Part shown: in pieces, positions 1 to 11,614 of the stretch | How the letters are laid out: every line of letters begins with the position of its first letter | How positions within the stretch are numbered: the stretch's first letter is position 1 | NCBI RefSeq assembly: GCF_964656455.1 | Contig: NC_135719.1 | Location: 6,427,163-6,491,162, forward strand | Length of the DNA stretch: 64,000 nucleotides | From: Halichoerus grypus | Lineage: Eukaryota; Chordata; Mammalia; Carnivora; Phocidae | Direction: 5' to 3' | Made by a program: the position numbers and the translations under genes | The notes under the pieces: generated by a model | Told to the model about the DNA's origin: nothing | The model's database searches: none | What the model saw: only the letters and a program-made list of their open reading frames with translations

Positions 1-630
1 CCGAAAACAAGATCACAAAGATTTTTCTGTTTTCCACTAGATGTTTTACAAGTTTTGGTTTTACGTCTTTGACCCATTTCAAGTTAATTTTTTAAGACAT
101 GTGGAATGAATAAAGGTTCATTTTTTAAAACAATGGATGTCAACTGTTCTAAAACCATTTGTTGAAAGAATTTTCTTTCTCCATTAAATTACCTCAATAC
201 CTTTGTCAAAAATCAAATGACCATATTTGTGGCATCTATTTCTGATCTATTCTGCTCCAATGATTCTGCCAATACCACACTATCTTAAATAAAGTAACTT
301 GATATGACCTGATACCAGGTAGTGAGTCCTCTAACTTGGTTCTTTTATTTCAAACCTGTTTTAGTTATTCTAGGTCTTACATTTTCACATAAATTCTAGA
401 ATCATCTTGTCAATTACTAACAAAGCTTGATAGGATTGTGATTAAAATTGTGTTGAATCTATGGGTCAATCTGCGAAGAATTAACACCTTGACGATACTG
501 AACCTTCGAATCTGTGGACACTGCGTATCTTTACATTTACTTGGGTCTTCTTTGCTCAAATGTTTGAGTTTTCATCACATAAATCTTACATGTTAGATTT
601 ATCGCCAGGAAGTTCACATTTTGTGATGCT

Positions 631-821
631 GTTTTTTTTTTTTTTTTAAGATTTTATTTATTTGACAGAGACACAGCGAGAGAGGGAACACAAGCAGCGG
701 GAGAGGGAGAAGCAGGCTTCCCGCGGAGCAGGGAGCCTGATGCGGGGCTTGATCCCAGGACCCTGGGATCATGACCTGAGCCGAAGGCAGATGCTTAACG
801 ACTGAGCCACCCAGGTGCCCC
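631..821 (-). mobile_element. Can-SINE (SINEC)
   Basis: Poly(T) start, AAGATTTTATTTATTTGACAG, then the reversed tRNA-like head ending GAGCCACCCAGGTGCCCC. Inserted in the L1. Confidence 0.95.
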
Positions 822-854
822 AAGGGGTTCTGTTTTTATTTTTATTTATTTATT

Positions 855-1045
855 TTTTTAAAAGATTTTATTTATTTATTTATTTGAGAGAGAGAGAGAG
901 AAACAGCATGAGAGGGGATAGGGTCAGAGGGAGAAGCAGGCTCCCTGATGAGCCGGGAGCCTGATGCGGGGCTCGATCCCAGGACCCTGGGATCATGACC
1001 TGAGCCGAAGGCAGACGCTTAACGACTGAGCCACCCAGGTGCCCC
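855..1045 (-). mobile_element. Can-SINE (SINEC)
   Basis: Full-length reversed copy. A target duplication of the AAGKGGTTCTGTTTTT type flanks it at about 822 and 1046. Confidence 0.95.
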
Positions 1046-1205
1046 AAGTGGTTCTGTTTTTAAACTTCAATTTCCAAATGTTCACTGCTAGCATGTCAAT
1101 AAAAATACAATTTAAAAAATACTGCCCTTGTTTCCTGCAGCCTTGCTAAATTGCTTATTTAATATATCTAGTAGCTTTTATTTTTATTTTTATTTTTTTA
1201 TTATT

Positions 1206-1395
1206 TTATTTTTTTTAAAGATTTTATTTATTTATTTATCAGAGAGAGAGCACAAGCAGGGGGGAGCGGCAGGCAGAGGGAGAAGCAGGCTCCCTCCTGA
1301 GCAGGGAGCCCGATGCGGGACTCAATCCCAGGACCCTGGGATCATGACCTGAGCCGAAGGCAGAGGCTCAACCAACTGAGCCACCCAGGCGTCCC
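1206..1395 (-). mobile_element. Can-SINE (SINEC)
   Basis: Full-length reversed copy. The target duplication TATCTAGTAGCTTTTA occurs before it (about 1166) and after it (1396). Confidence 0.95.
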
Positions 1396-2008
1396 TATCT
1401 AGTAGCTTTTAAAAAATGTCTTTGGAATTTTTTATGTAGATAATTATAATATCCCTGAAGACACTATTATTTCTTCCTTCCCAATCTGGATGCCTTTTAT
1501 TTCTTTTTCCTGTCTTACTGCACTGGCTATGTCTCCAGTATAATGTTGAATAGCAATGGTGAGAGCACAGGGGGAAAAGCATTCAGTCCACTGAATCATT
1601 AAGTATGGTGCTGACATATTCCCTTTATTGGACTGATAAAGTTCTCTTTTATTCCTAGTGTCCTGAGAGATTTGATCACGAATTTATGTCGAATTTTCTG
1701 CACTGATTGAGATGATAGGGTGTTTTCCTTTAGTCTGTTGATATGATGAATTATGACTGATTTATAAATTTTGAGCCAACTTTGCATTCCTGAGAAAATA
1801 TTCCACTTAATTATATCATCCTTCTTACAAACTGTTGGGCTTATTTGCTAATATTTTTTACATCTATATTCATAAAGGAAATTGGTCAGTAGTTTTCTTA
1901 TCATGTCTTTGACTGGGTTTGGCATTACAGTAATGCTGGCGTCATAAAATGAGTCAGGACATGTTTCCTCCTATTCTATTTTCTGGAAGAGCTGCATAAA
2001 TTGGTATT

Positions 2009-2176
2009 CTTTCTCTCTCTCTCTCTTTCTTTTAGTGGGCGGGAGAGGGAGAATTTTAAGCAGGCTACACGTCTAGCACAGAGCCTGATGCAGGGCTTGA
2101 TCCCATGACCCTGAGACCATGACCTGAGCCGAAATCAAGAGTCAGATGCTTAACCGACTGAGCCACCCAGGTGCCC
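2009..2176 (-). mobile_element. Can-SINE (SINEC), older and diverged
   Basis: CT-rich start, then a diverged body ending GACTGAGCCACCCAGGTGCC. The tail AAATAAATA motif is lost. Confidence 0.85.
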
Positions 2177-2270
2177 TGTATTATTTTTTCCTTAAATGTT
2201 TGGCAAAATTCACCAATTAGACATATAGGTATGGAGTTTTCTTTGAGGGAAAATTTTGAACCACAAATTC

Positions 2271-2501
2271 AATTTTTTTTTTTAAGATTTTAATTTTTTT
2301 GGTAAAGATTTTATTTGATGGGGGGGGAGGTGGGGGAGAGAGAGAGAGAGAGCACACGCACACACAAGCATGGGGAGTGGCAGAGGGAGAAGCAGGCTCC
2401 CCGCTGAGCAAGGAGCCCAATGTGGGACTCGATACCAGGACCCTGGAATTACGACCTGAGCCGAAGGCAGATGCTTAACCGACTGAGCCACCCAGGCGTC
2501 C
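2271..2501 (-). mobile_element. Can-SINE (SINEC)
   Basis: Reversed copy with a repeated poly(T)/AAGATTTT start and a long GAGAGA/CACACA tract, ending CACCCAGGCGTCCT. Confidence 0.9.
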
Positions 2502-2507
2502 TAAAAT

Positions 2508-2608
2508 ATTTTGATTTTAAGCAATCTCTACACCCAATGTGGGGCTTGAACTTACAAACCCCAAGATCAAGAGTCACATGCTCCACTGACTAGCCAGCCA
2601 GGCGCCTC
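2508..2608 (-). mobile_element. Short tRNA-head SINE of the older SINEC type
   Basis: Reads TTTAAGCAATCTCTACACCC to CCAGCCAGGCGCCTC, the reverse of the 'GAGATTACTTAAA' SINE subtype. It abuts the SINE above. Confidence 0.85.
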
Positions 2609-3201
2609 TCAATTTCTTTAAGTAGGCACAGGATTATTCAGCTTACCTGTTTCTTCCTGAGTTTCAAAAAATTTGTCCATTTAATCCAGTTTATTGGCGT
2701 AAAGTTGTTAGCATTCTATTATTATCAATTTTTGCAGTCTAGTAGTGATTATCTCCTCTTCCTCATATCTGATACTTGTAATTTGTGTCCTCTCTCTTTT
2801 CCTCATCAGTCTGGTTACAATTCATTGCATTTACTGATCTCAAAGAATCAGCTTCTGGTTTCATTCATTTTTCTCTGTTGTTTCTTTTTTCAATGATTCT
2901 ATTTTGTCTTTATTACTTCCTTCCTTCTATTTACTTTCATTTTAATCTTTTTTTCTTTTCTTAATGTGTAAGCTTAGAGATTTGATATTTTTCTTCTAAT
3001 ATAACCACTGACAGTTACAAATTTCTACCTAAGCACTGCTTTAGCTGAATCATACAAATTTTGGAAATGTAGTGTGTTCATTTTCATTCTGTTCAAAGTA
3101 TTTTCTGATTTCTGACTTCCTCTTAGACTATGAGTTATTTAGAAATGCATTTAATTTCCAAACATACAAGGATAATCCAGTTGTTTAAAAAAAAAATATT
3201 A

Positions 3202-3395
3202 GGGGCGCCTGGGTGGCTCAGTCGTTAAGCCTCTGCCTTCGGCTCAGGTCATGATCTCAGGGTCCTGGGATCAAGTCCCACATCACACTCCCTGCTCGGC
3301 AGGAAGCCTGCTTCTCCCTCTCCCACTCCCCCCGTTTGTGTTCCCTTTCTTGCTGTCTCTCTCTCTGTCAAATAAATAAATAAAATCTTTAAAGA
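3202..3395 (+). mobile_element. Can-SINE (SINEC)
   Basis: Starts GGGGCGCCTGGGTGGCTCAG and ends AAATAAATAAATAAAATC plus A-rich tail. AAATATTA-type duplications flank it. Confidence 0.95.
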
Positions 3396-4018
3396 AAAAA
3401 CTAAATATTAAAAATTAAAAATATTTTTGTTACTGCTTTCTTGTTTAATTCCGTTGTGCTCAGAGAACATACTGATTTCTATTTTAAAAATGTGTTTAGT
3501 TTGTTTTATGGTCCAAAATATGGTCCATTTTGATGAATACACCATGTGCACATTAAAAAAATGTGCATTCTGAAACTACTGTTAAATATTGTATAAATAC
3601 CCGTTAAGTTAAGCTGGATGACAAGTGTGGCTCAAGTCTTCTATGTCCTTCCTGATATTCCAACTACCAGTTCTCTAGTGATTTCTGAGAGGGGATAAAT
3701 TGTTTATTTCTCCTTCAGTTCTATCAATTTTTACTTCAAGTATTTTGGTGCTTTGTTGTTAGGTGCATATACAGTTAAAGTTGTTATGTCTACCTGCTGA
3801 TGAATTAGTCATTATGTAATATTGCTCTTTATTCCTGGTAATAGAATAACATTTTCTATCTACCTAACATTCCACATCAAAGCAGGACAATATGAGTGAG
3901 TGCACTTTTACTCTTAAGGCATGCCCAACTTCAAACTGCCTCCCTCCCCACGCCCAGCTTCCCCCCTTGGAGACTCCACAGCAAGGGGAACAGGTTTCTG
4001 AGGGTGAGAGTGACTTAC

Positions 4019-4198
4019 CGAGTTACATCACAGAGATTCTGAAAGACCTTCTCCGGGTTTTGGCCGTCAGGACCGCTCACACGCCCCGTCTCCTTGAGCT
4101 GCTGCACCTTCTGCAGAGCTACACTCACCGCGTGGCGCATGAACTCACTGCTGGACCTCAGAACAGAAAGGCTCTCTTCGTGACTTTGGGTACTGTCC
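4019..4198 (-). CDS. FANCI: FANCI exon 24, residues 814-874
   Basis: Translates from DSTQSHEESLSVLRSSSEFM through RHAVSVALQKVQQLKETGRV and SGPDGQNPEKVFQNLCDVT, plus CG of an arginine. Acceptor CTCTCTAG, donor GTAAGT. It is the last exon in the window. I found no exon matching the next segment (VLLWRYTSIPTS in human) in 1-4018, so exon 25 lies beyond the left edge. Confidence 0.96.
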
Positions 4199-4804
4199 CT
4201 AGAGAGACAGAGGGGGAAAGGGAGAGAGAGAAAGAGAAGAGAGTCCACTACTGCTCCTGGGATCTGGAATTAGGTTTTCTGGGGACTGTTTAGAAGAGCA
4301 GGACCCAGTAAGCCCTTAACGACAGCCACCAGGCAGCCGCTATCACTGCCTCAGCTCCCTTTTACAGCCCTCATTCTCAGTGTGATCTCCTTTCCTCCCC
4401 TCCCCAATCCCTTTACTTTGATAAGATTTAAATGTCAGTCTTAGTTTCCTATGTTTTTTTATTGCTGTTTTTCCTACTTTTTCAATTCAGGTTTTTCTTT
4501 CTTCCCTTTTTATCTGTTACAGTGTTCAAGCTACTTAGGTAGATTTTCCTACAATACCTTATTGCAATCCATTCTTGTCCTCAGTAGTCCATTGTTTCTG
4601 AGTTTTCTCTATTAATAATTCAAGGTAGTTCTTTAAAGTGCCTACCTAGGATTATCCAGCTTTCATGTCAAGAAACTTACAAACCTCCTGACGTACTTAT
4701 TATATATATATATTAAGAATTGTGAATCCAAACTAGATAATACTAGTGAACCTGTTACTATCTTTACTGCACAGATGTCTCTAAGTGCTCTGTTATAAAC
4801 TTAC

Positions 4805-4966
4805 CTGAAAAGAGCAGTGAGGAGATCAGACACAAATTTCATGGACCAAAAACTATCCATTTTGTTGGCCATTTTAGTTTTGCCTTTACCAGCTTTTTCG
4901 TTAAGGATGTCAGAGAGTTTCTTGTAACACATAAATAAGTTCAGAACCTCCTCAAACTTGTTCTTA
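4805..4966 (-). CDS. FANCI: FANCI exon 23, residues 760-814
   Basis: Translates from [20 protein letters not shown] through [20 protein letters not shown] to [13 protein letters not shown]. Acceptor TCCTTTATACAG, donor GTAAGT. The KMDSFWSM stretch is one residue shorter than the human KTSDSLLSM I recall; the rest aligns without gaps. Confidence 0.96.
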
Positions 4967-5469
4967 CTGTATAAAAGGAAAGAGACCACTAAGGACAAGC
5001 ATCAGAATATTGTGGTTTAACTTTCACACCCAATAATAAGGAGATCACAATGTTTCTTTAGGTGTTCTATTTTAAACACATTATAAATGAATGAATTTGC
5101 AGTAACTTCCAGATCACTCTAATCCATCTATGTTATTTTTTTTCTCTCTTATTTATACCAGTCAATGCAGAGCATGAAAGTCCAATACTACCAACCAAAC
5201 AAAATTTCTCTATTGAAATCAGAACCTCTTGAGTTCAGTGTTTGGGAATTTGTTATAAATGAAAGCCTGCTACCCCTGTGATACATGTTTGGTGTTCTCT
5301 GGTAGAAAGAGCACAGTCTGGTCTTAGGCTAGATGTCCACCTAAGAGACAGTGTCACGGCCTGTGGTCTGTCCAGTGCCTAGTGCACTGTTAGAGTTAAG
5401 AAACAAAAAACAAAAAAACACAAAATGGAAGTATTCATCAAATTGCAAAGAGTCATAGCAATACCTTAC

Positions 5470-5591
5470 CTAAAATTACTTATGGAGAAATTATATTCTA
5501 TTAGAACCTCACAAATTCCCATCACAAGAGAAGCACAGATATTATTCTTGATGCCAACACCACTGCTCTGAGAAAAATCTGCCGATTTATC
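5470..5591 (-). CDS. FANCI: FANCI exon 22, residues 720-760
   Basis: Translates from [20 protein letters not shown] to [20 protein letters not shown], plus AG of a serine. Acceptor TTGTGTCTTTTAG, donor GTAAGG. A SINE target duplication starts only 20 nt upstream of the acceptor, so the branch point probably lies in or beside it. Confidence 0.95.
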
Positions 5592-5625
5592 CTAAAAGAC
5601 ACAAGATAAAAATTAATGAGCTATT

Positions 5626-5734
5626 GGGGTGCCTGGCTGGCTCAATCAGTAGAGCGAGTGACTCTTGATCTCAGGGTTGTGAGTCTGAGCCCCACACTGG
5701 GTGTAGAGATTACTTAAAAATGAAATCTTTAAAA
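5626..5734 (+). mobile_element. Short SINEC copy filling most of FANCI intron 21
   Basis: GGGGTGCCTGGCTGGCTCAA head and GAGATTACTTAAAAATG tail. The 15-bp target duplications AATTAATGAGCTATT (5611-5625) and AATTAATAAGCTATT (5735-5749) flank it. Removing the SINE and one duplicate leaves an intron of about 76 nt. Confidence 0.93.
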
Positions 5735-5791
5735 AATTAATAAGCTATTAAAAACCTACATCATTCAATACAGCTGAGACTTAGCAATTAC

Positions 5792-5959
5792 CAATTCAAA
5801 GTCCTCTAGTTCACTCTTAATCATTCTACTAGTAATAGACTCCAACATATCCTCTAAGTCTTTGTAGAACTCTTCTTCCTCCTCTTCTTCCTGCTGTAGG
5901 GGCATCACTCTACTCTTATACCAGGCCAAACAGTGCTGGACACAACACAGCAGATGATC
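5792..5959 (-). CDS. FANCI: FANCI exon 21, residues 664-719, with a run of seven glutamates
   Basis: Translates from [20 protein letters not shown] through [20 protein letters not shown] to [16 protein letters not shown]. The GAA/GAG run encodes an acidic loop that looks about three residues shorter than in human. Such a repeat is prone to length change. Acceptor CTTCTACAG, donor GTAATT. The following intron is 200 nt and is largely a SINE. Confidence 0.95.
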
Positions 5960-6290
5960 CTGTAGAAGACAATAGTAAACATTTTTGAGTGTTTAAGGGA
6001 CAACCTATGAGGCTGTTGATAATCAACAAATAATTCTTACCTACAAGGCTAAAATAAGTTATTCATTAGCATCACGAATTAAGTCAACCTGAATTAGCAA
6101 AACTGGAAAAAATTAATTGAACCAACGAAGGCATTCTTTCCTGACCTTTCCCAAAAACTGGCTTTGTAAGTACCAGACACCTCAGAACGCAACATCAGAA
6201 TGTGCTACTTCTGCCTTAGTGGCCACACCACGGAGGTTGTGAAGTTAAATTCTGATTCGAGTCCCAGAGGCTGTTTTAAAGATAGGGGCC

Positions 6291-6474
6291 GGGGCACCTG
6301 GGTGGCTCAGTCGGTTAAGCGTCTGCCTTGGGCTCAGGTCATGATCCAGGGTCCTGGGATCGAGGCCTACACTGGGCTCCCTGCTCAGCAGGGAGTCTGC
6401 CTCTCCCTCAGCTCATGCTGCCTCGTATGCTCGCTCTCTGGCAAAAAGAAATAAATAAAATCTTAAAAAAAAAA
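6291..6474 (+). mobile_element. Can-SINE (SINEC)
   Basis: GGGGCACCTGGGTGGCTCAG head, AAATAAATAAAATCTT tail and poly(A), in intron 20. Confidence 0.93.
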
Positions 6475-7099
6475 TAAAGAGAGGATCTTTTTATTACTCT
6501 GAGCATCTCTGTCTCATGGCACAAGAAGGCCCATTTATGAAGGCAGGATCTGACAACTTAAAGACCACTTCCCTCCCCTGTCATGAGCTCTAAGTTACTT
6601 GGGATGGTGAAGTTTCAGTTTTTATCCTCTCTTTCTGAGGCTAGAGCACAAGAATACAAAAACAACCTGTCCTAGTTCCCCTGAAGGTTCAAGAATGCCA
6701 ATTCTAGCTTAGCATAAATCACATACTCCCCTCAGACTAATAAGGCAGGTTCCCTTAGCAGGTTCATCTGCTATTGGGTGACCTCTCTTCCCCATTCCAA
6801 AGCCTATTTTAGCATATTATATAGTCAAAGAGCCATAAGTGGGAGATAAAATGCTCCCTGGGGGGAGTGATGGATGCCTTGATTTAGTAAAGTGCTGACA
6901 TGGAGATATCTTACCAACAGATCCAATGTGATGATGGATCAGAAAAGAAAAGGAGGGAAGATTTAAGAGTAAAGTTTCATTGAGAGTACCAGAAGAGTGC
7001 TTTCAGAAAGATATCTCTTCCCAAAGACTGACTATCAACAGGGTTGATGTTTTTACTTAACAGTAAAAATAATGGTTATAGAAGGAATAAAAGACTCAC
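6475..7099. other. Intron 20 sequence without recognised elements
   Basis: I see no exon, RNA gene or repeat family I can name here. It is ordinary AT-rich intron leading to the exon 20 donor. Confidence 0.6.
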
Positions 7100-7201
7100 C
7101 AGTGGTTCTTGTAGAGAGATCTGATCTCCTTGGTTCAAAATACAGGCTTCTAATTTCAGAGGCGGCAGCACATCAGGTTCTGGCTCATAGAACTGTTTTA
7201 A
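7100..7201 (-). CDS. FANCI: FANCI exon 20, residues 630-663
   Basis: Translates as [20 protein letters not shown] then [14 protein letters not shown]. It is 102 nt, phase 0 at both ends. Acceptor CATATATAG, with the T-rich tract further upstream, and donor GTGAGT. It is followed by the acidic exon 21. Confidence 0.95.
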
Positions 7202-7489
7202 CTATATATGATAACGAAAAAAAGATACCACAGCTCAGGAATGCTTTTCACTTCTTTAATTGGTCAAACTAATGGCACCTTTAATGTCTGATATCTTCTA
7301 AGACGTATTTCCCAAGTGTCCAAAGAACAACGCGGCAAAATTTGTGTTGCTTGGGCTCGTGCACATCCTTTACCCTTGCTTCAGGCATCATGTTGAGATA
7401 TTCTTTCTTACTCCATTTCTACTAACTCCCCAAAACACATCATACTCTCTCACACCAATTCCTAAATCTGCATAAGGAATCAGCATTTT

Positions 7490-7680
7490 TAGTATAGCTT
7501 GATAGTTAAGTATAGGCTCCAGAGTCAGAATGGCTGAGTCTAAGTCCCAGTACGACCACCTATTAATAATTTTGGTAAAGGCATCCATGCCTTGGTTCCT
7601 CATCTCTGATGAGATTATTATTACTCTAAACAAATAAGGCTGTATAAGGACTGAACATGCTAATACATGTAAAATGCTAA
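7490..7680 (+). repeat. MIR SINE
   Basis: Diverged MIR core: AGTTAAGTATAGGCTCCAGA, then a CCAGTACGACCACCTATTAA-like segment, then GCCTTGGTTCCTCATCTCTG and CTAATACATGTAAAATGCT. Confidence 0.7.
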
Positions 7681-7689
7681 AAAAAAAAA

Positions 7690-8600
7690 CCCCACTACTT
7701 AGAGTAACTCAAGAAACATTAGCTATTATTTTTCTCTTTTTTACCTTTGGAGTCTGCACAAGTTTACTGGTCTACATACTAACCTGAGTTGGGAAGCACT
7801 GCTCTATGCTTTCATCACAACTTTTTATGCTTGTTAAGTGTGTGAATGTTGATGAGCTGATTATTACAGTTTGAAGGGTACACTATAGTTAACAGGTTAT
7901 AAGTTTTATATAGGATCAGGCTTGAGGCCCAATGGAAAGCTTTTAATAAATAGTATAGTACCTTCCAATAATTTCTACACATCTCAAATCTTAACTTCAA
8001 ATGCAGCTTCTTCAGCAGAACTGTAACAGAGCAATGGCATACAAAAGTGGGGGGAAAGGGAGAGAAAAGAACTTCCATTTTTAGCAAAGTGGTAGACAAG
8101 GGGTCTAGAGAAACCCTCCTGGTAGAAAACAATTTAAAAGATGTATTAAAAATTTTAAATAGATAGCTAAGATGATGGGAAAGTAAGAGAAGTCCTCAGA
8201 CATCTCATTGTATTAGAAAATGTCATAAAGCCTGAATCTAGCAACTACATGAGCAAATGAACTCTGAAACTGGTGTTTCTTCTGCCAGCACCTGCCAATT
8301 CTGGAGGCCTAGAACTTATAGTTGTAGGGCTCATGGACCTGAAGACAAAGCCTAGGGCCCTCATGGGGTGAAGGCTGAATCGGAGAACTTCACACAAAGC
8401 TGGAATTCTCAAAAGGAGATATCCCTTATGGAAAAACAAAACAAAAAACAAAAAAAATAAATCTTCTGTATGGAAAAGGCAAAAAGCCTCCCCTGGGAAT
8501 TTCTAACCATAAGCTAATCTCCAAATGTAGTTTGGGCTAGAATTCACACCACTTGTGTGGTCTGAAGAATCAAAAGCCAAAAATTTGAAGTTTAGATTAA
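7690..8600. other. Intron 19 sequence, unassigned
   Basis: No exon fits the FANCI frame and no clear family is visible. The long minus-strand open frames are not homologous to anything I recognise. Confidence 0.5.
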
Positions 8601-8639
8601 AGAAACATAGTACATACCTTCCAAGCAAGGGAAGAGAAG

Positions 8640-10036
8640 GAAGAAGAGAAATAACTAATTTCAAATTTTATACGAACTGGAAAAAGAGGGAACATTTCCC
8701 AATCATTTTAACTCATGTTAATAATCATTAAGCTCATATTAAACCAAGAAGTTCAGTATGAGAAATAAAAATTACAGGCCATTCTCTTATAAACATATAT
8801 GTAAAAATTCTAAATGAAATATTAGTAAGCTGAATCCAATAATGTACAAAAAAGGTAATATATTGTAATTAATTTGAGTTTATCTTGGGAGGGCAACGCT
8901 GGTTTAGAAGATCAAATAATACAATTCACCACAATAACACATTAAAGGAGAAAAATCACATGGTCATTTCAATAGATACAAAAACGCATTTGCTAATATT
9001 TAAGACACATTCAAGAGTAAAACAACAGATCTGAGATGACAGTAGAAAGAACAAGTAAACTTGAAGATAGATTATGAGAAAATATCAAATATGAAGGGTA
9101 AAAAGTATTGAAGAAAAATGAATCAAATCTCAAAGATCTGTGGAACAAAATCAGGCATTCCAATATATATATACAACTGAAGTCCCAGAATGAAAGGAGA
9201 GGGGGCAGAAAAAATATTTGATGCGATAATGAGTGAACGTTTCTTCAATTTGGTGAAAAGCATCAACTTATAGATCCCATGAAGCTTAATGAACTCAAAT
9301 AGAAACACACACACAAAAATCACATGTAAACATAAGTCAAACTCTTAAAATCCTAAGACAAGGAGAAAAATTTTCAAAGGAATAAGAGAAAAATGACATA
9401 GAAAATACAGAAACCAAAGACACAATAATTGGTTCACTCAGGAATCAGCTCCTTGAGAAACAATGGAAACCAGAAGACACTGGAATGATATACTCAAAGT
9501 ACCGAAAGAAGAAACTGTCAACTACGAATTCTACTTCCAGTGAAACTGTGCTTCAAAAATGAAGGCAAAACGATGTATCTCTATATAGATGAAAACTGAG
9601 AAGTCACTGCTGGCAGACCTGCACAACAGAAATACTAAACAAAAGCTCCTCAGGCTGAACAGAAGTTACTGAAGATGGTAAACCTGAATCCACATGAAGA
9701 GCTTTGGCAATGGTAAAAAGTTGGTATGTATAAAAGATTGTGTCTGTACACTTTGTTTTTTCTTAATTTCTATAGAAGACATACATATAACTGTTTAAAA
9801 CAAAATATAACACCATCTTGCTGGGATTTTAACATAGATAGATGTAACATGTATGACAATAGCATAAAGGCAGGAGGATGGATCAAAGTTCCTATATTTT
9901 ACTGAAGTATGTCAGTATTAACCTAAATATATAGTAATAAATTAAAGACACACACTGTAATCTCCAGAGCAAAATTAAAAATACAACAAAAGGGGGGAAA
10001 AATAAACAAATAAAAATGAATTAAAATACAACAAAA
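8640..10036 (+). mobile_element. Decayed LINE-1/HAL1-like sequence
   Basis: 8740-9000 follows L1 ORF2 in sense orientation (acaggccattctct..., caatagatacaaaaacgcatttgc). 9050-9980 resembles the HAL1/L1M sequence seen again at 20500-22140. It is heavily mutated. The boundary between the two is uncertain. Confidence 0.6.
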
Positions 10037-10240
10037 GGGGCACTTGGGTAGCTCAGTGGGTTGAGCGTCTGACTCCTGGTTTTGGCTCAGGTCATGATCT
10101 CATGTGTTGTGGGGTGGAGTCCCATGTTGGGCTCCGTGCTCAGCAGGGAGTCTGCTTGAAGATGCTCTCCCCCTGCCCCTCCCCCAACCTGCTTTCTCAT
10201 GCGCGTGCTCTCTCTAAAGTAAATCTTTAAAAAAAATTTA
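10037..10240 (+). mobile_element. Can-SINE (SINEC)
   Basis: GGGGCACTTGGGTAGCTCAG head and AAAGTAAATCTTTAAAAAAA tail. The preceding AAATACAACAAAAGG segment also occurs at about 9980. Confidence 0.9.
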
Positions 10241-10369
10241 AAAATATTCAAAGTATAGGTAAAAAGTCAGTAAAACAATTAAATAGCAAAATAGACCTAA
10301 ATCCAACTGTAACAATAATTACGTTAAATGTGAATTGACTAGACATTCCCATCTAAAGGAGGGGTGTCA

Positions 10370-11136
10370 TATTGGATTAAAAATGCAAGATCCCTGCTTT
10401 CACTTCTTTTGGGTATATACCCAAAGGGGAAATGCTGGATCAAATGGTAATTGTGCTTAATTTTTCTTAAAGGACTGCCATACTTTTTTCCACAGCAGCT
10501 GTACCATTTTACCTTACCACCATTAATGCACAAGGGTTCCAATTTCTGTATACACACCACCATTTTTCACTTTGGTGGTAGACGGCCTAATGGGTATGAA
10601 GTGGTATCTCACTGTGGCTGTGATTTGCTTTTTCCTAATAATTAGTAATGTTGAGCATCTTTTCATGTGTTTATTGGCTATTTGTGTATATACATATTTT
10701 GGATGAATGTCTATTCAAGTCCTTTGCCCATTTTTTAATTGGTTTGTTTTTGTTGTTGTTGATTTGTAGGAATTCTTTGTATATCCTAGATATTAATCCC
10801 TTATTGGATATATGATTTATAAGTATTTTCTCCCACTCTGTGGATTGCCTTTTCACTCTGTAAATAGTGTTCTTTGAACAAAAGTTTTTAATTTTGGTGT
10901 TCTTTTGTTACCTGTTCTTCTGGTTAATGTCCAAGAAGTCATTAACAAATCCAATGTCATGAAGCCTTTCCCTTATATTTTAGGAGGTTTATAATTTTAG
11001 CTCTTAATGTTTTGGTCTTTGATCCATACTGGGTTAATTTTTGTATACCGTGTAAGGTAAGAATCCAAATTCATTTTCAGAATGTGAACATCCAGTTTTC
11101 ACAACATCATTTAACATCATTTGCTGAAAAGATTCT
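10370..11136 (-). mobile_element. LINE-1 ORF2/3' fragment, minus orientation
   Basis: The plus strand gives the antisense L1 landmarks GGGTATATACCCAAAGGGGA, TGGTATCTCACTGTGG and CCTAGATATTAATCCC. It has stops throughout. Confidence 0.85.
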
Positions 11137-11140
11137 CCTT

Positions 11141-11350
11141 GTTTTTATTTATTTATTTATTTTACTTACTTACTCATTCATTCATTCATTCGAGAGAGAA
11201 TGAGCCCAAGCAGGGGGAGAGGCAGAGGGAGAGGGAGAAGCAGACTCCCCGCTGAGCAGGGAGTCTGACATGGGGCTCGATCCCAGGACCTGGAGATCAC
11301 AACCTGAGCCTAAGGCAGATGCTTAACCATCTGAGCCACCCAGGTACCCC
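11141..11350 (-). mobile_element. Can-SINE (SINEC)
   Basis: TTTATTTATTTATTTTACTT start with (CATT)n, ending GAGCCACCCAGGTACCCC. AAGATTCTC-type duplications flank it. Confidence 0.92.
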
Positions 11351-11365
11351 AAGATTCTCGTTTTT

Positions 11366-11589
11366 ATTTTTTTTTTATTTTTTTTATTTTTTTTTTTTAA
11401 AGATTTTTTATTTATTTATTTGAGAGAGAGAGAATGAAAGAGAGCAAGCACATGAGAGGGGGGAGGGTCAGAGGGAGAAGCAGACTCCCTGCCGAGCAGG
11501 GAGCCCGATGCGGGACTCGATCCAGGGACTCCAGGATCATGACCTGAGCCGAAGGCAGTCGCTTAACCAACTGAGCCACCCAGGCGCCC
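11366..11589 (-). mobile_element. Can-SINE (SINEC), tandem with the one above
   Basis: Long T-rich start, AGATTTTTTATTTATTTATT, ending GAGCCACCCAGGCGCCC. The TCTCCTTGTTTTT sequence before the pair recurs after it, so the two landed at nearly one site. Confidence 0.92.
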
Positions 11590-11614
11590 TCTCCTTGTTT
11601 TTAATCTAGTGCTT

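Larger units (their letters stand above)
1..3850 (-). mobile_element. Old LINE-1 in minus orientation, cut up by SINEs
   Basis: The plus strand reads as antisense L1 ORF2 and 3' sequence, for example around 60-560 and 1400-2000. It has many stops. Seven SINEs lie within it. It is sense to FANCI, inside intron 24. The family assignment is by eye; the far end is not sharp. Confidence 0.75.

Noticed and set aside
3202..3275. tRNA genes at the many SINE heads
   Set aside because: The heads derive from a tRNA but lack a proper acceptor stem and anticodon arm and continue into SINE bodies.
1..4018. FANCI exon 25
   Set aside because: I looked on the minus strand for the next FANCI segment and saw only L1 and SINE sequence.
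3892..4293. 133-codon plus-strand open frame
   Set aside because: It is the antisense shadow of FANCI exon 24 and its flanks. It has no homology of its own.
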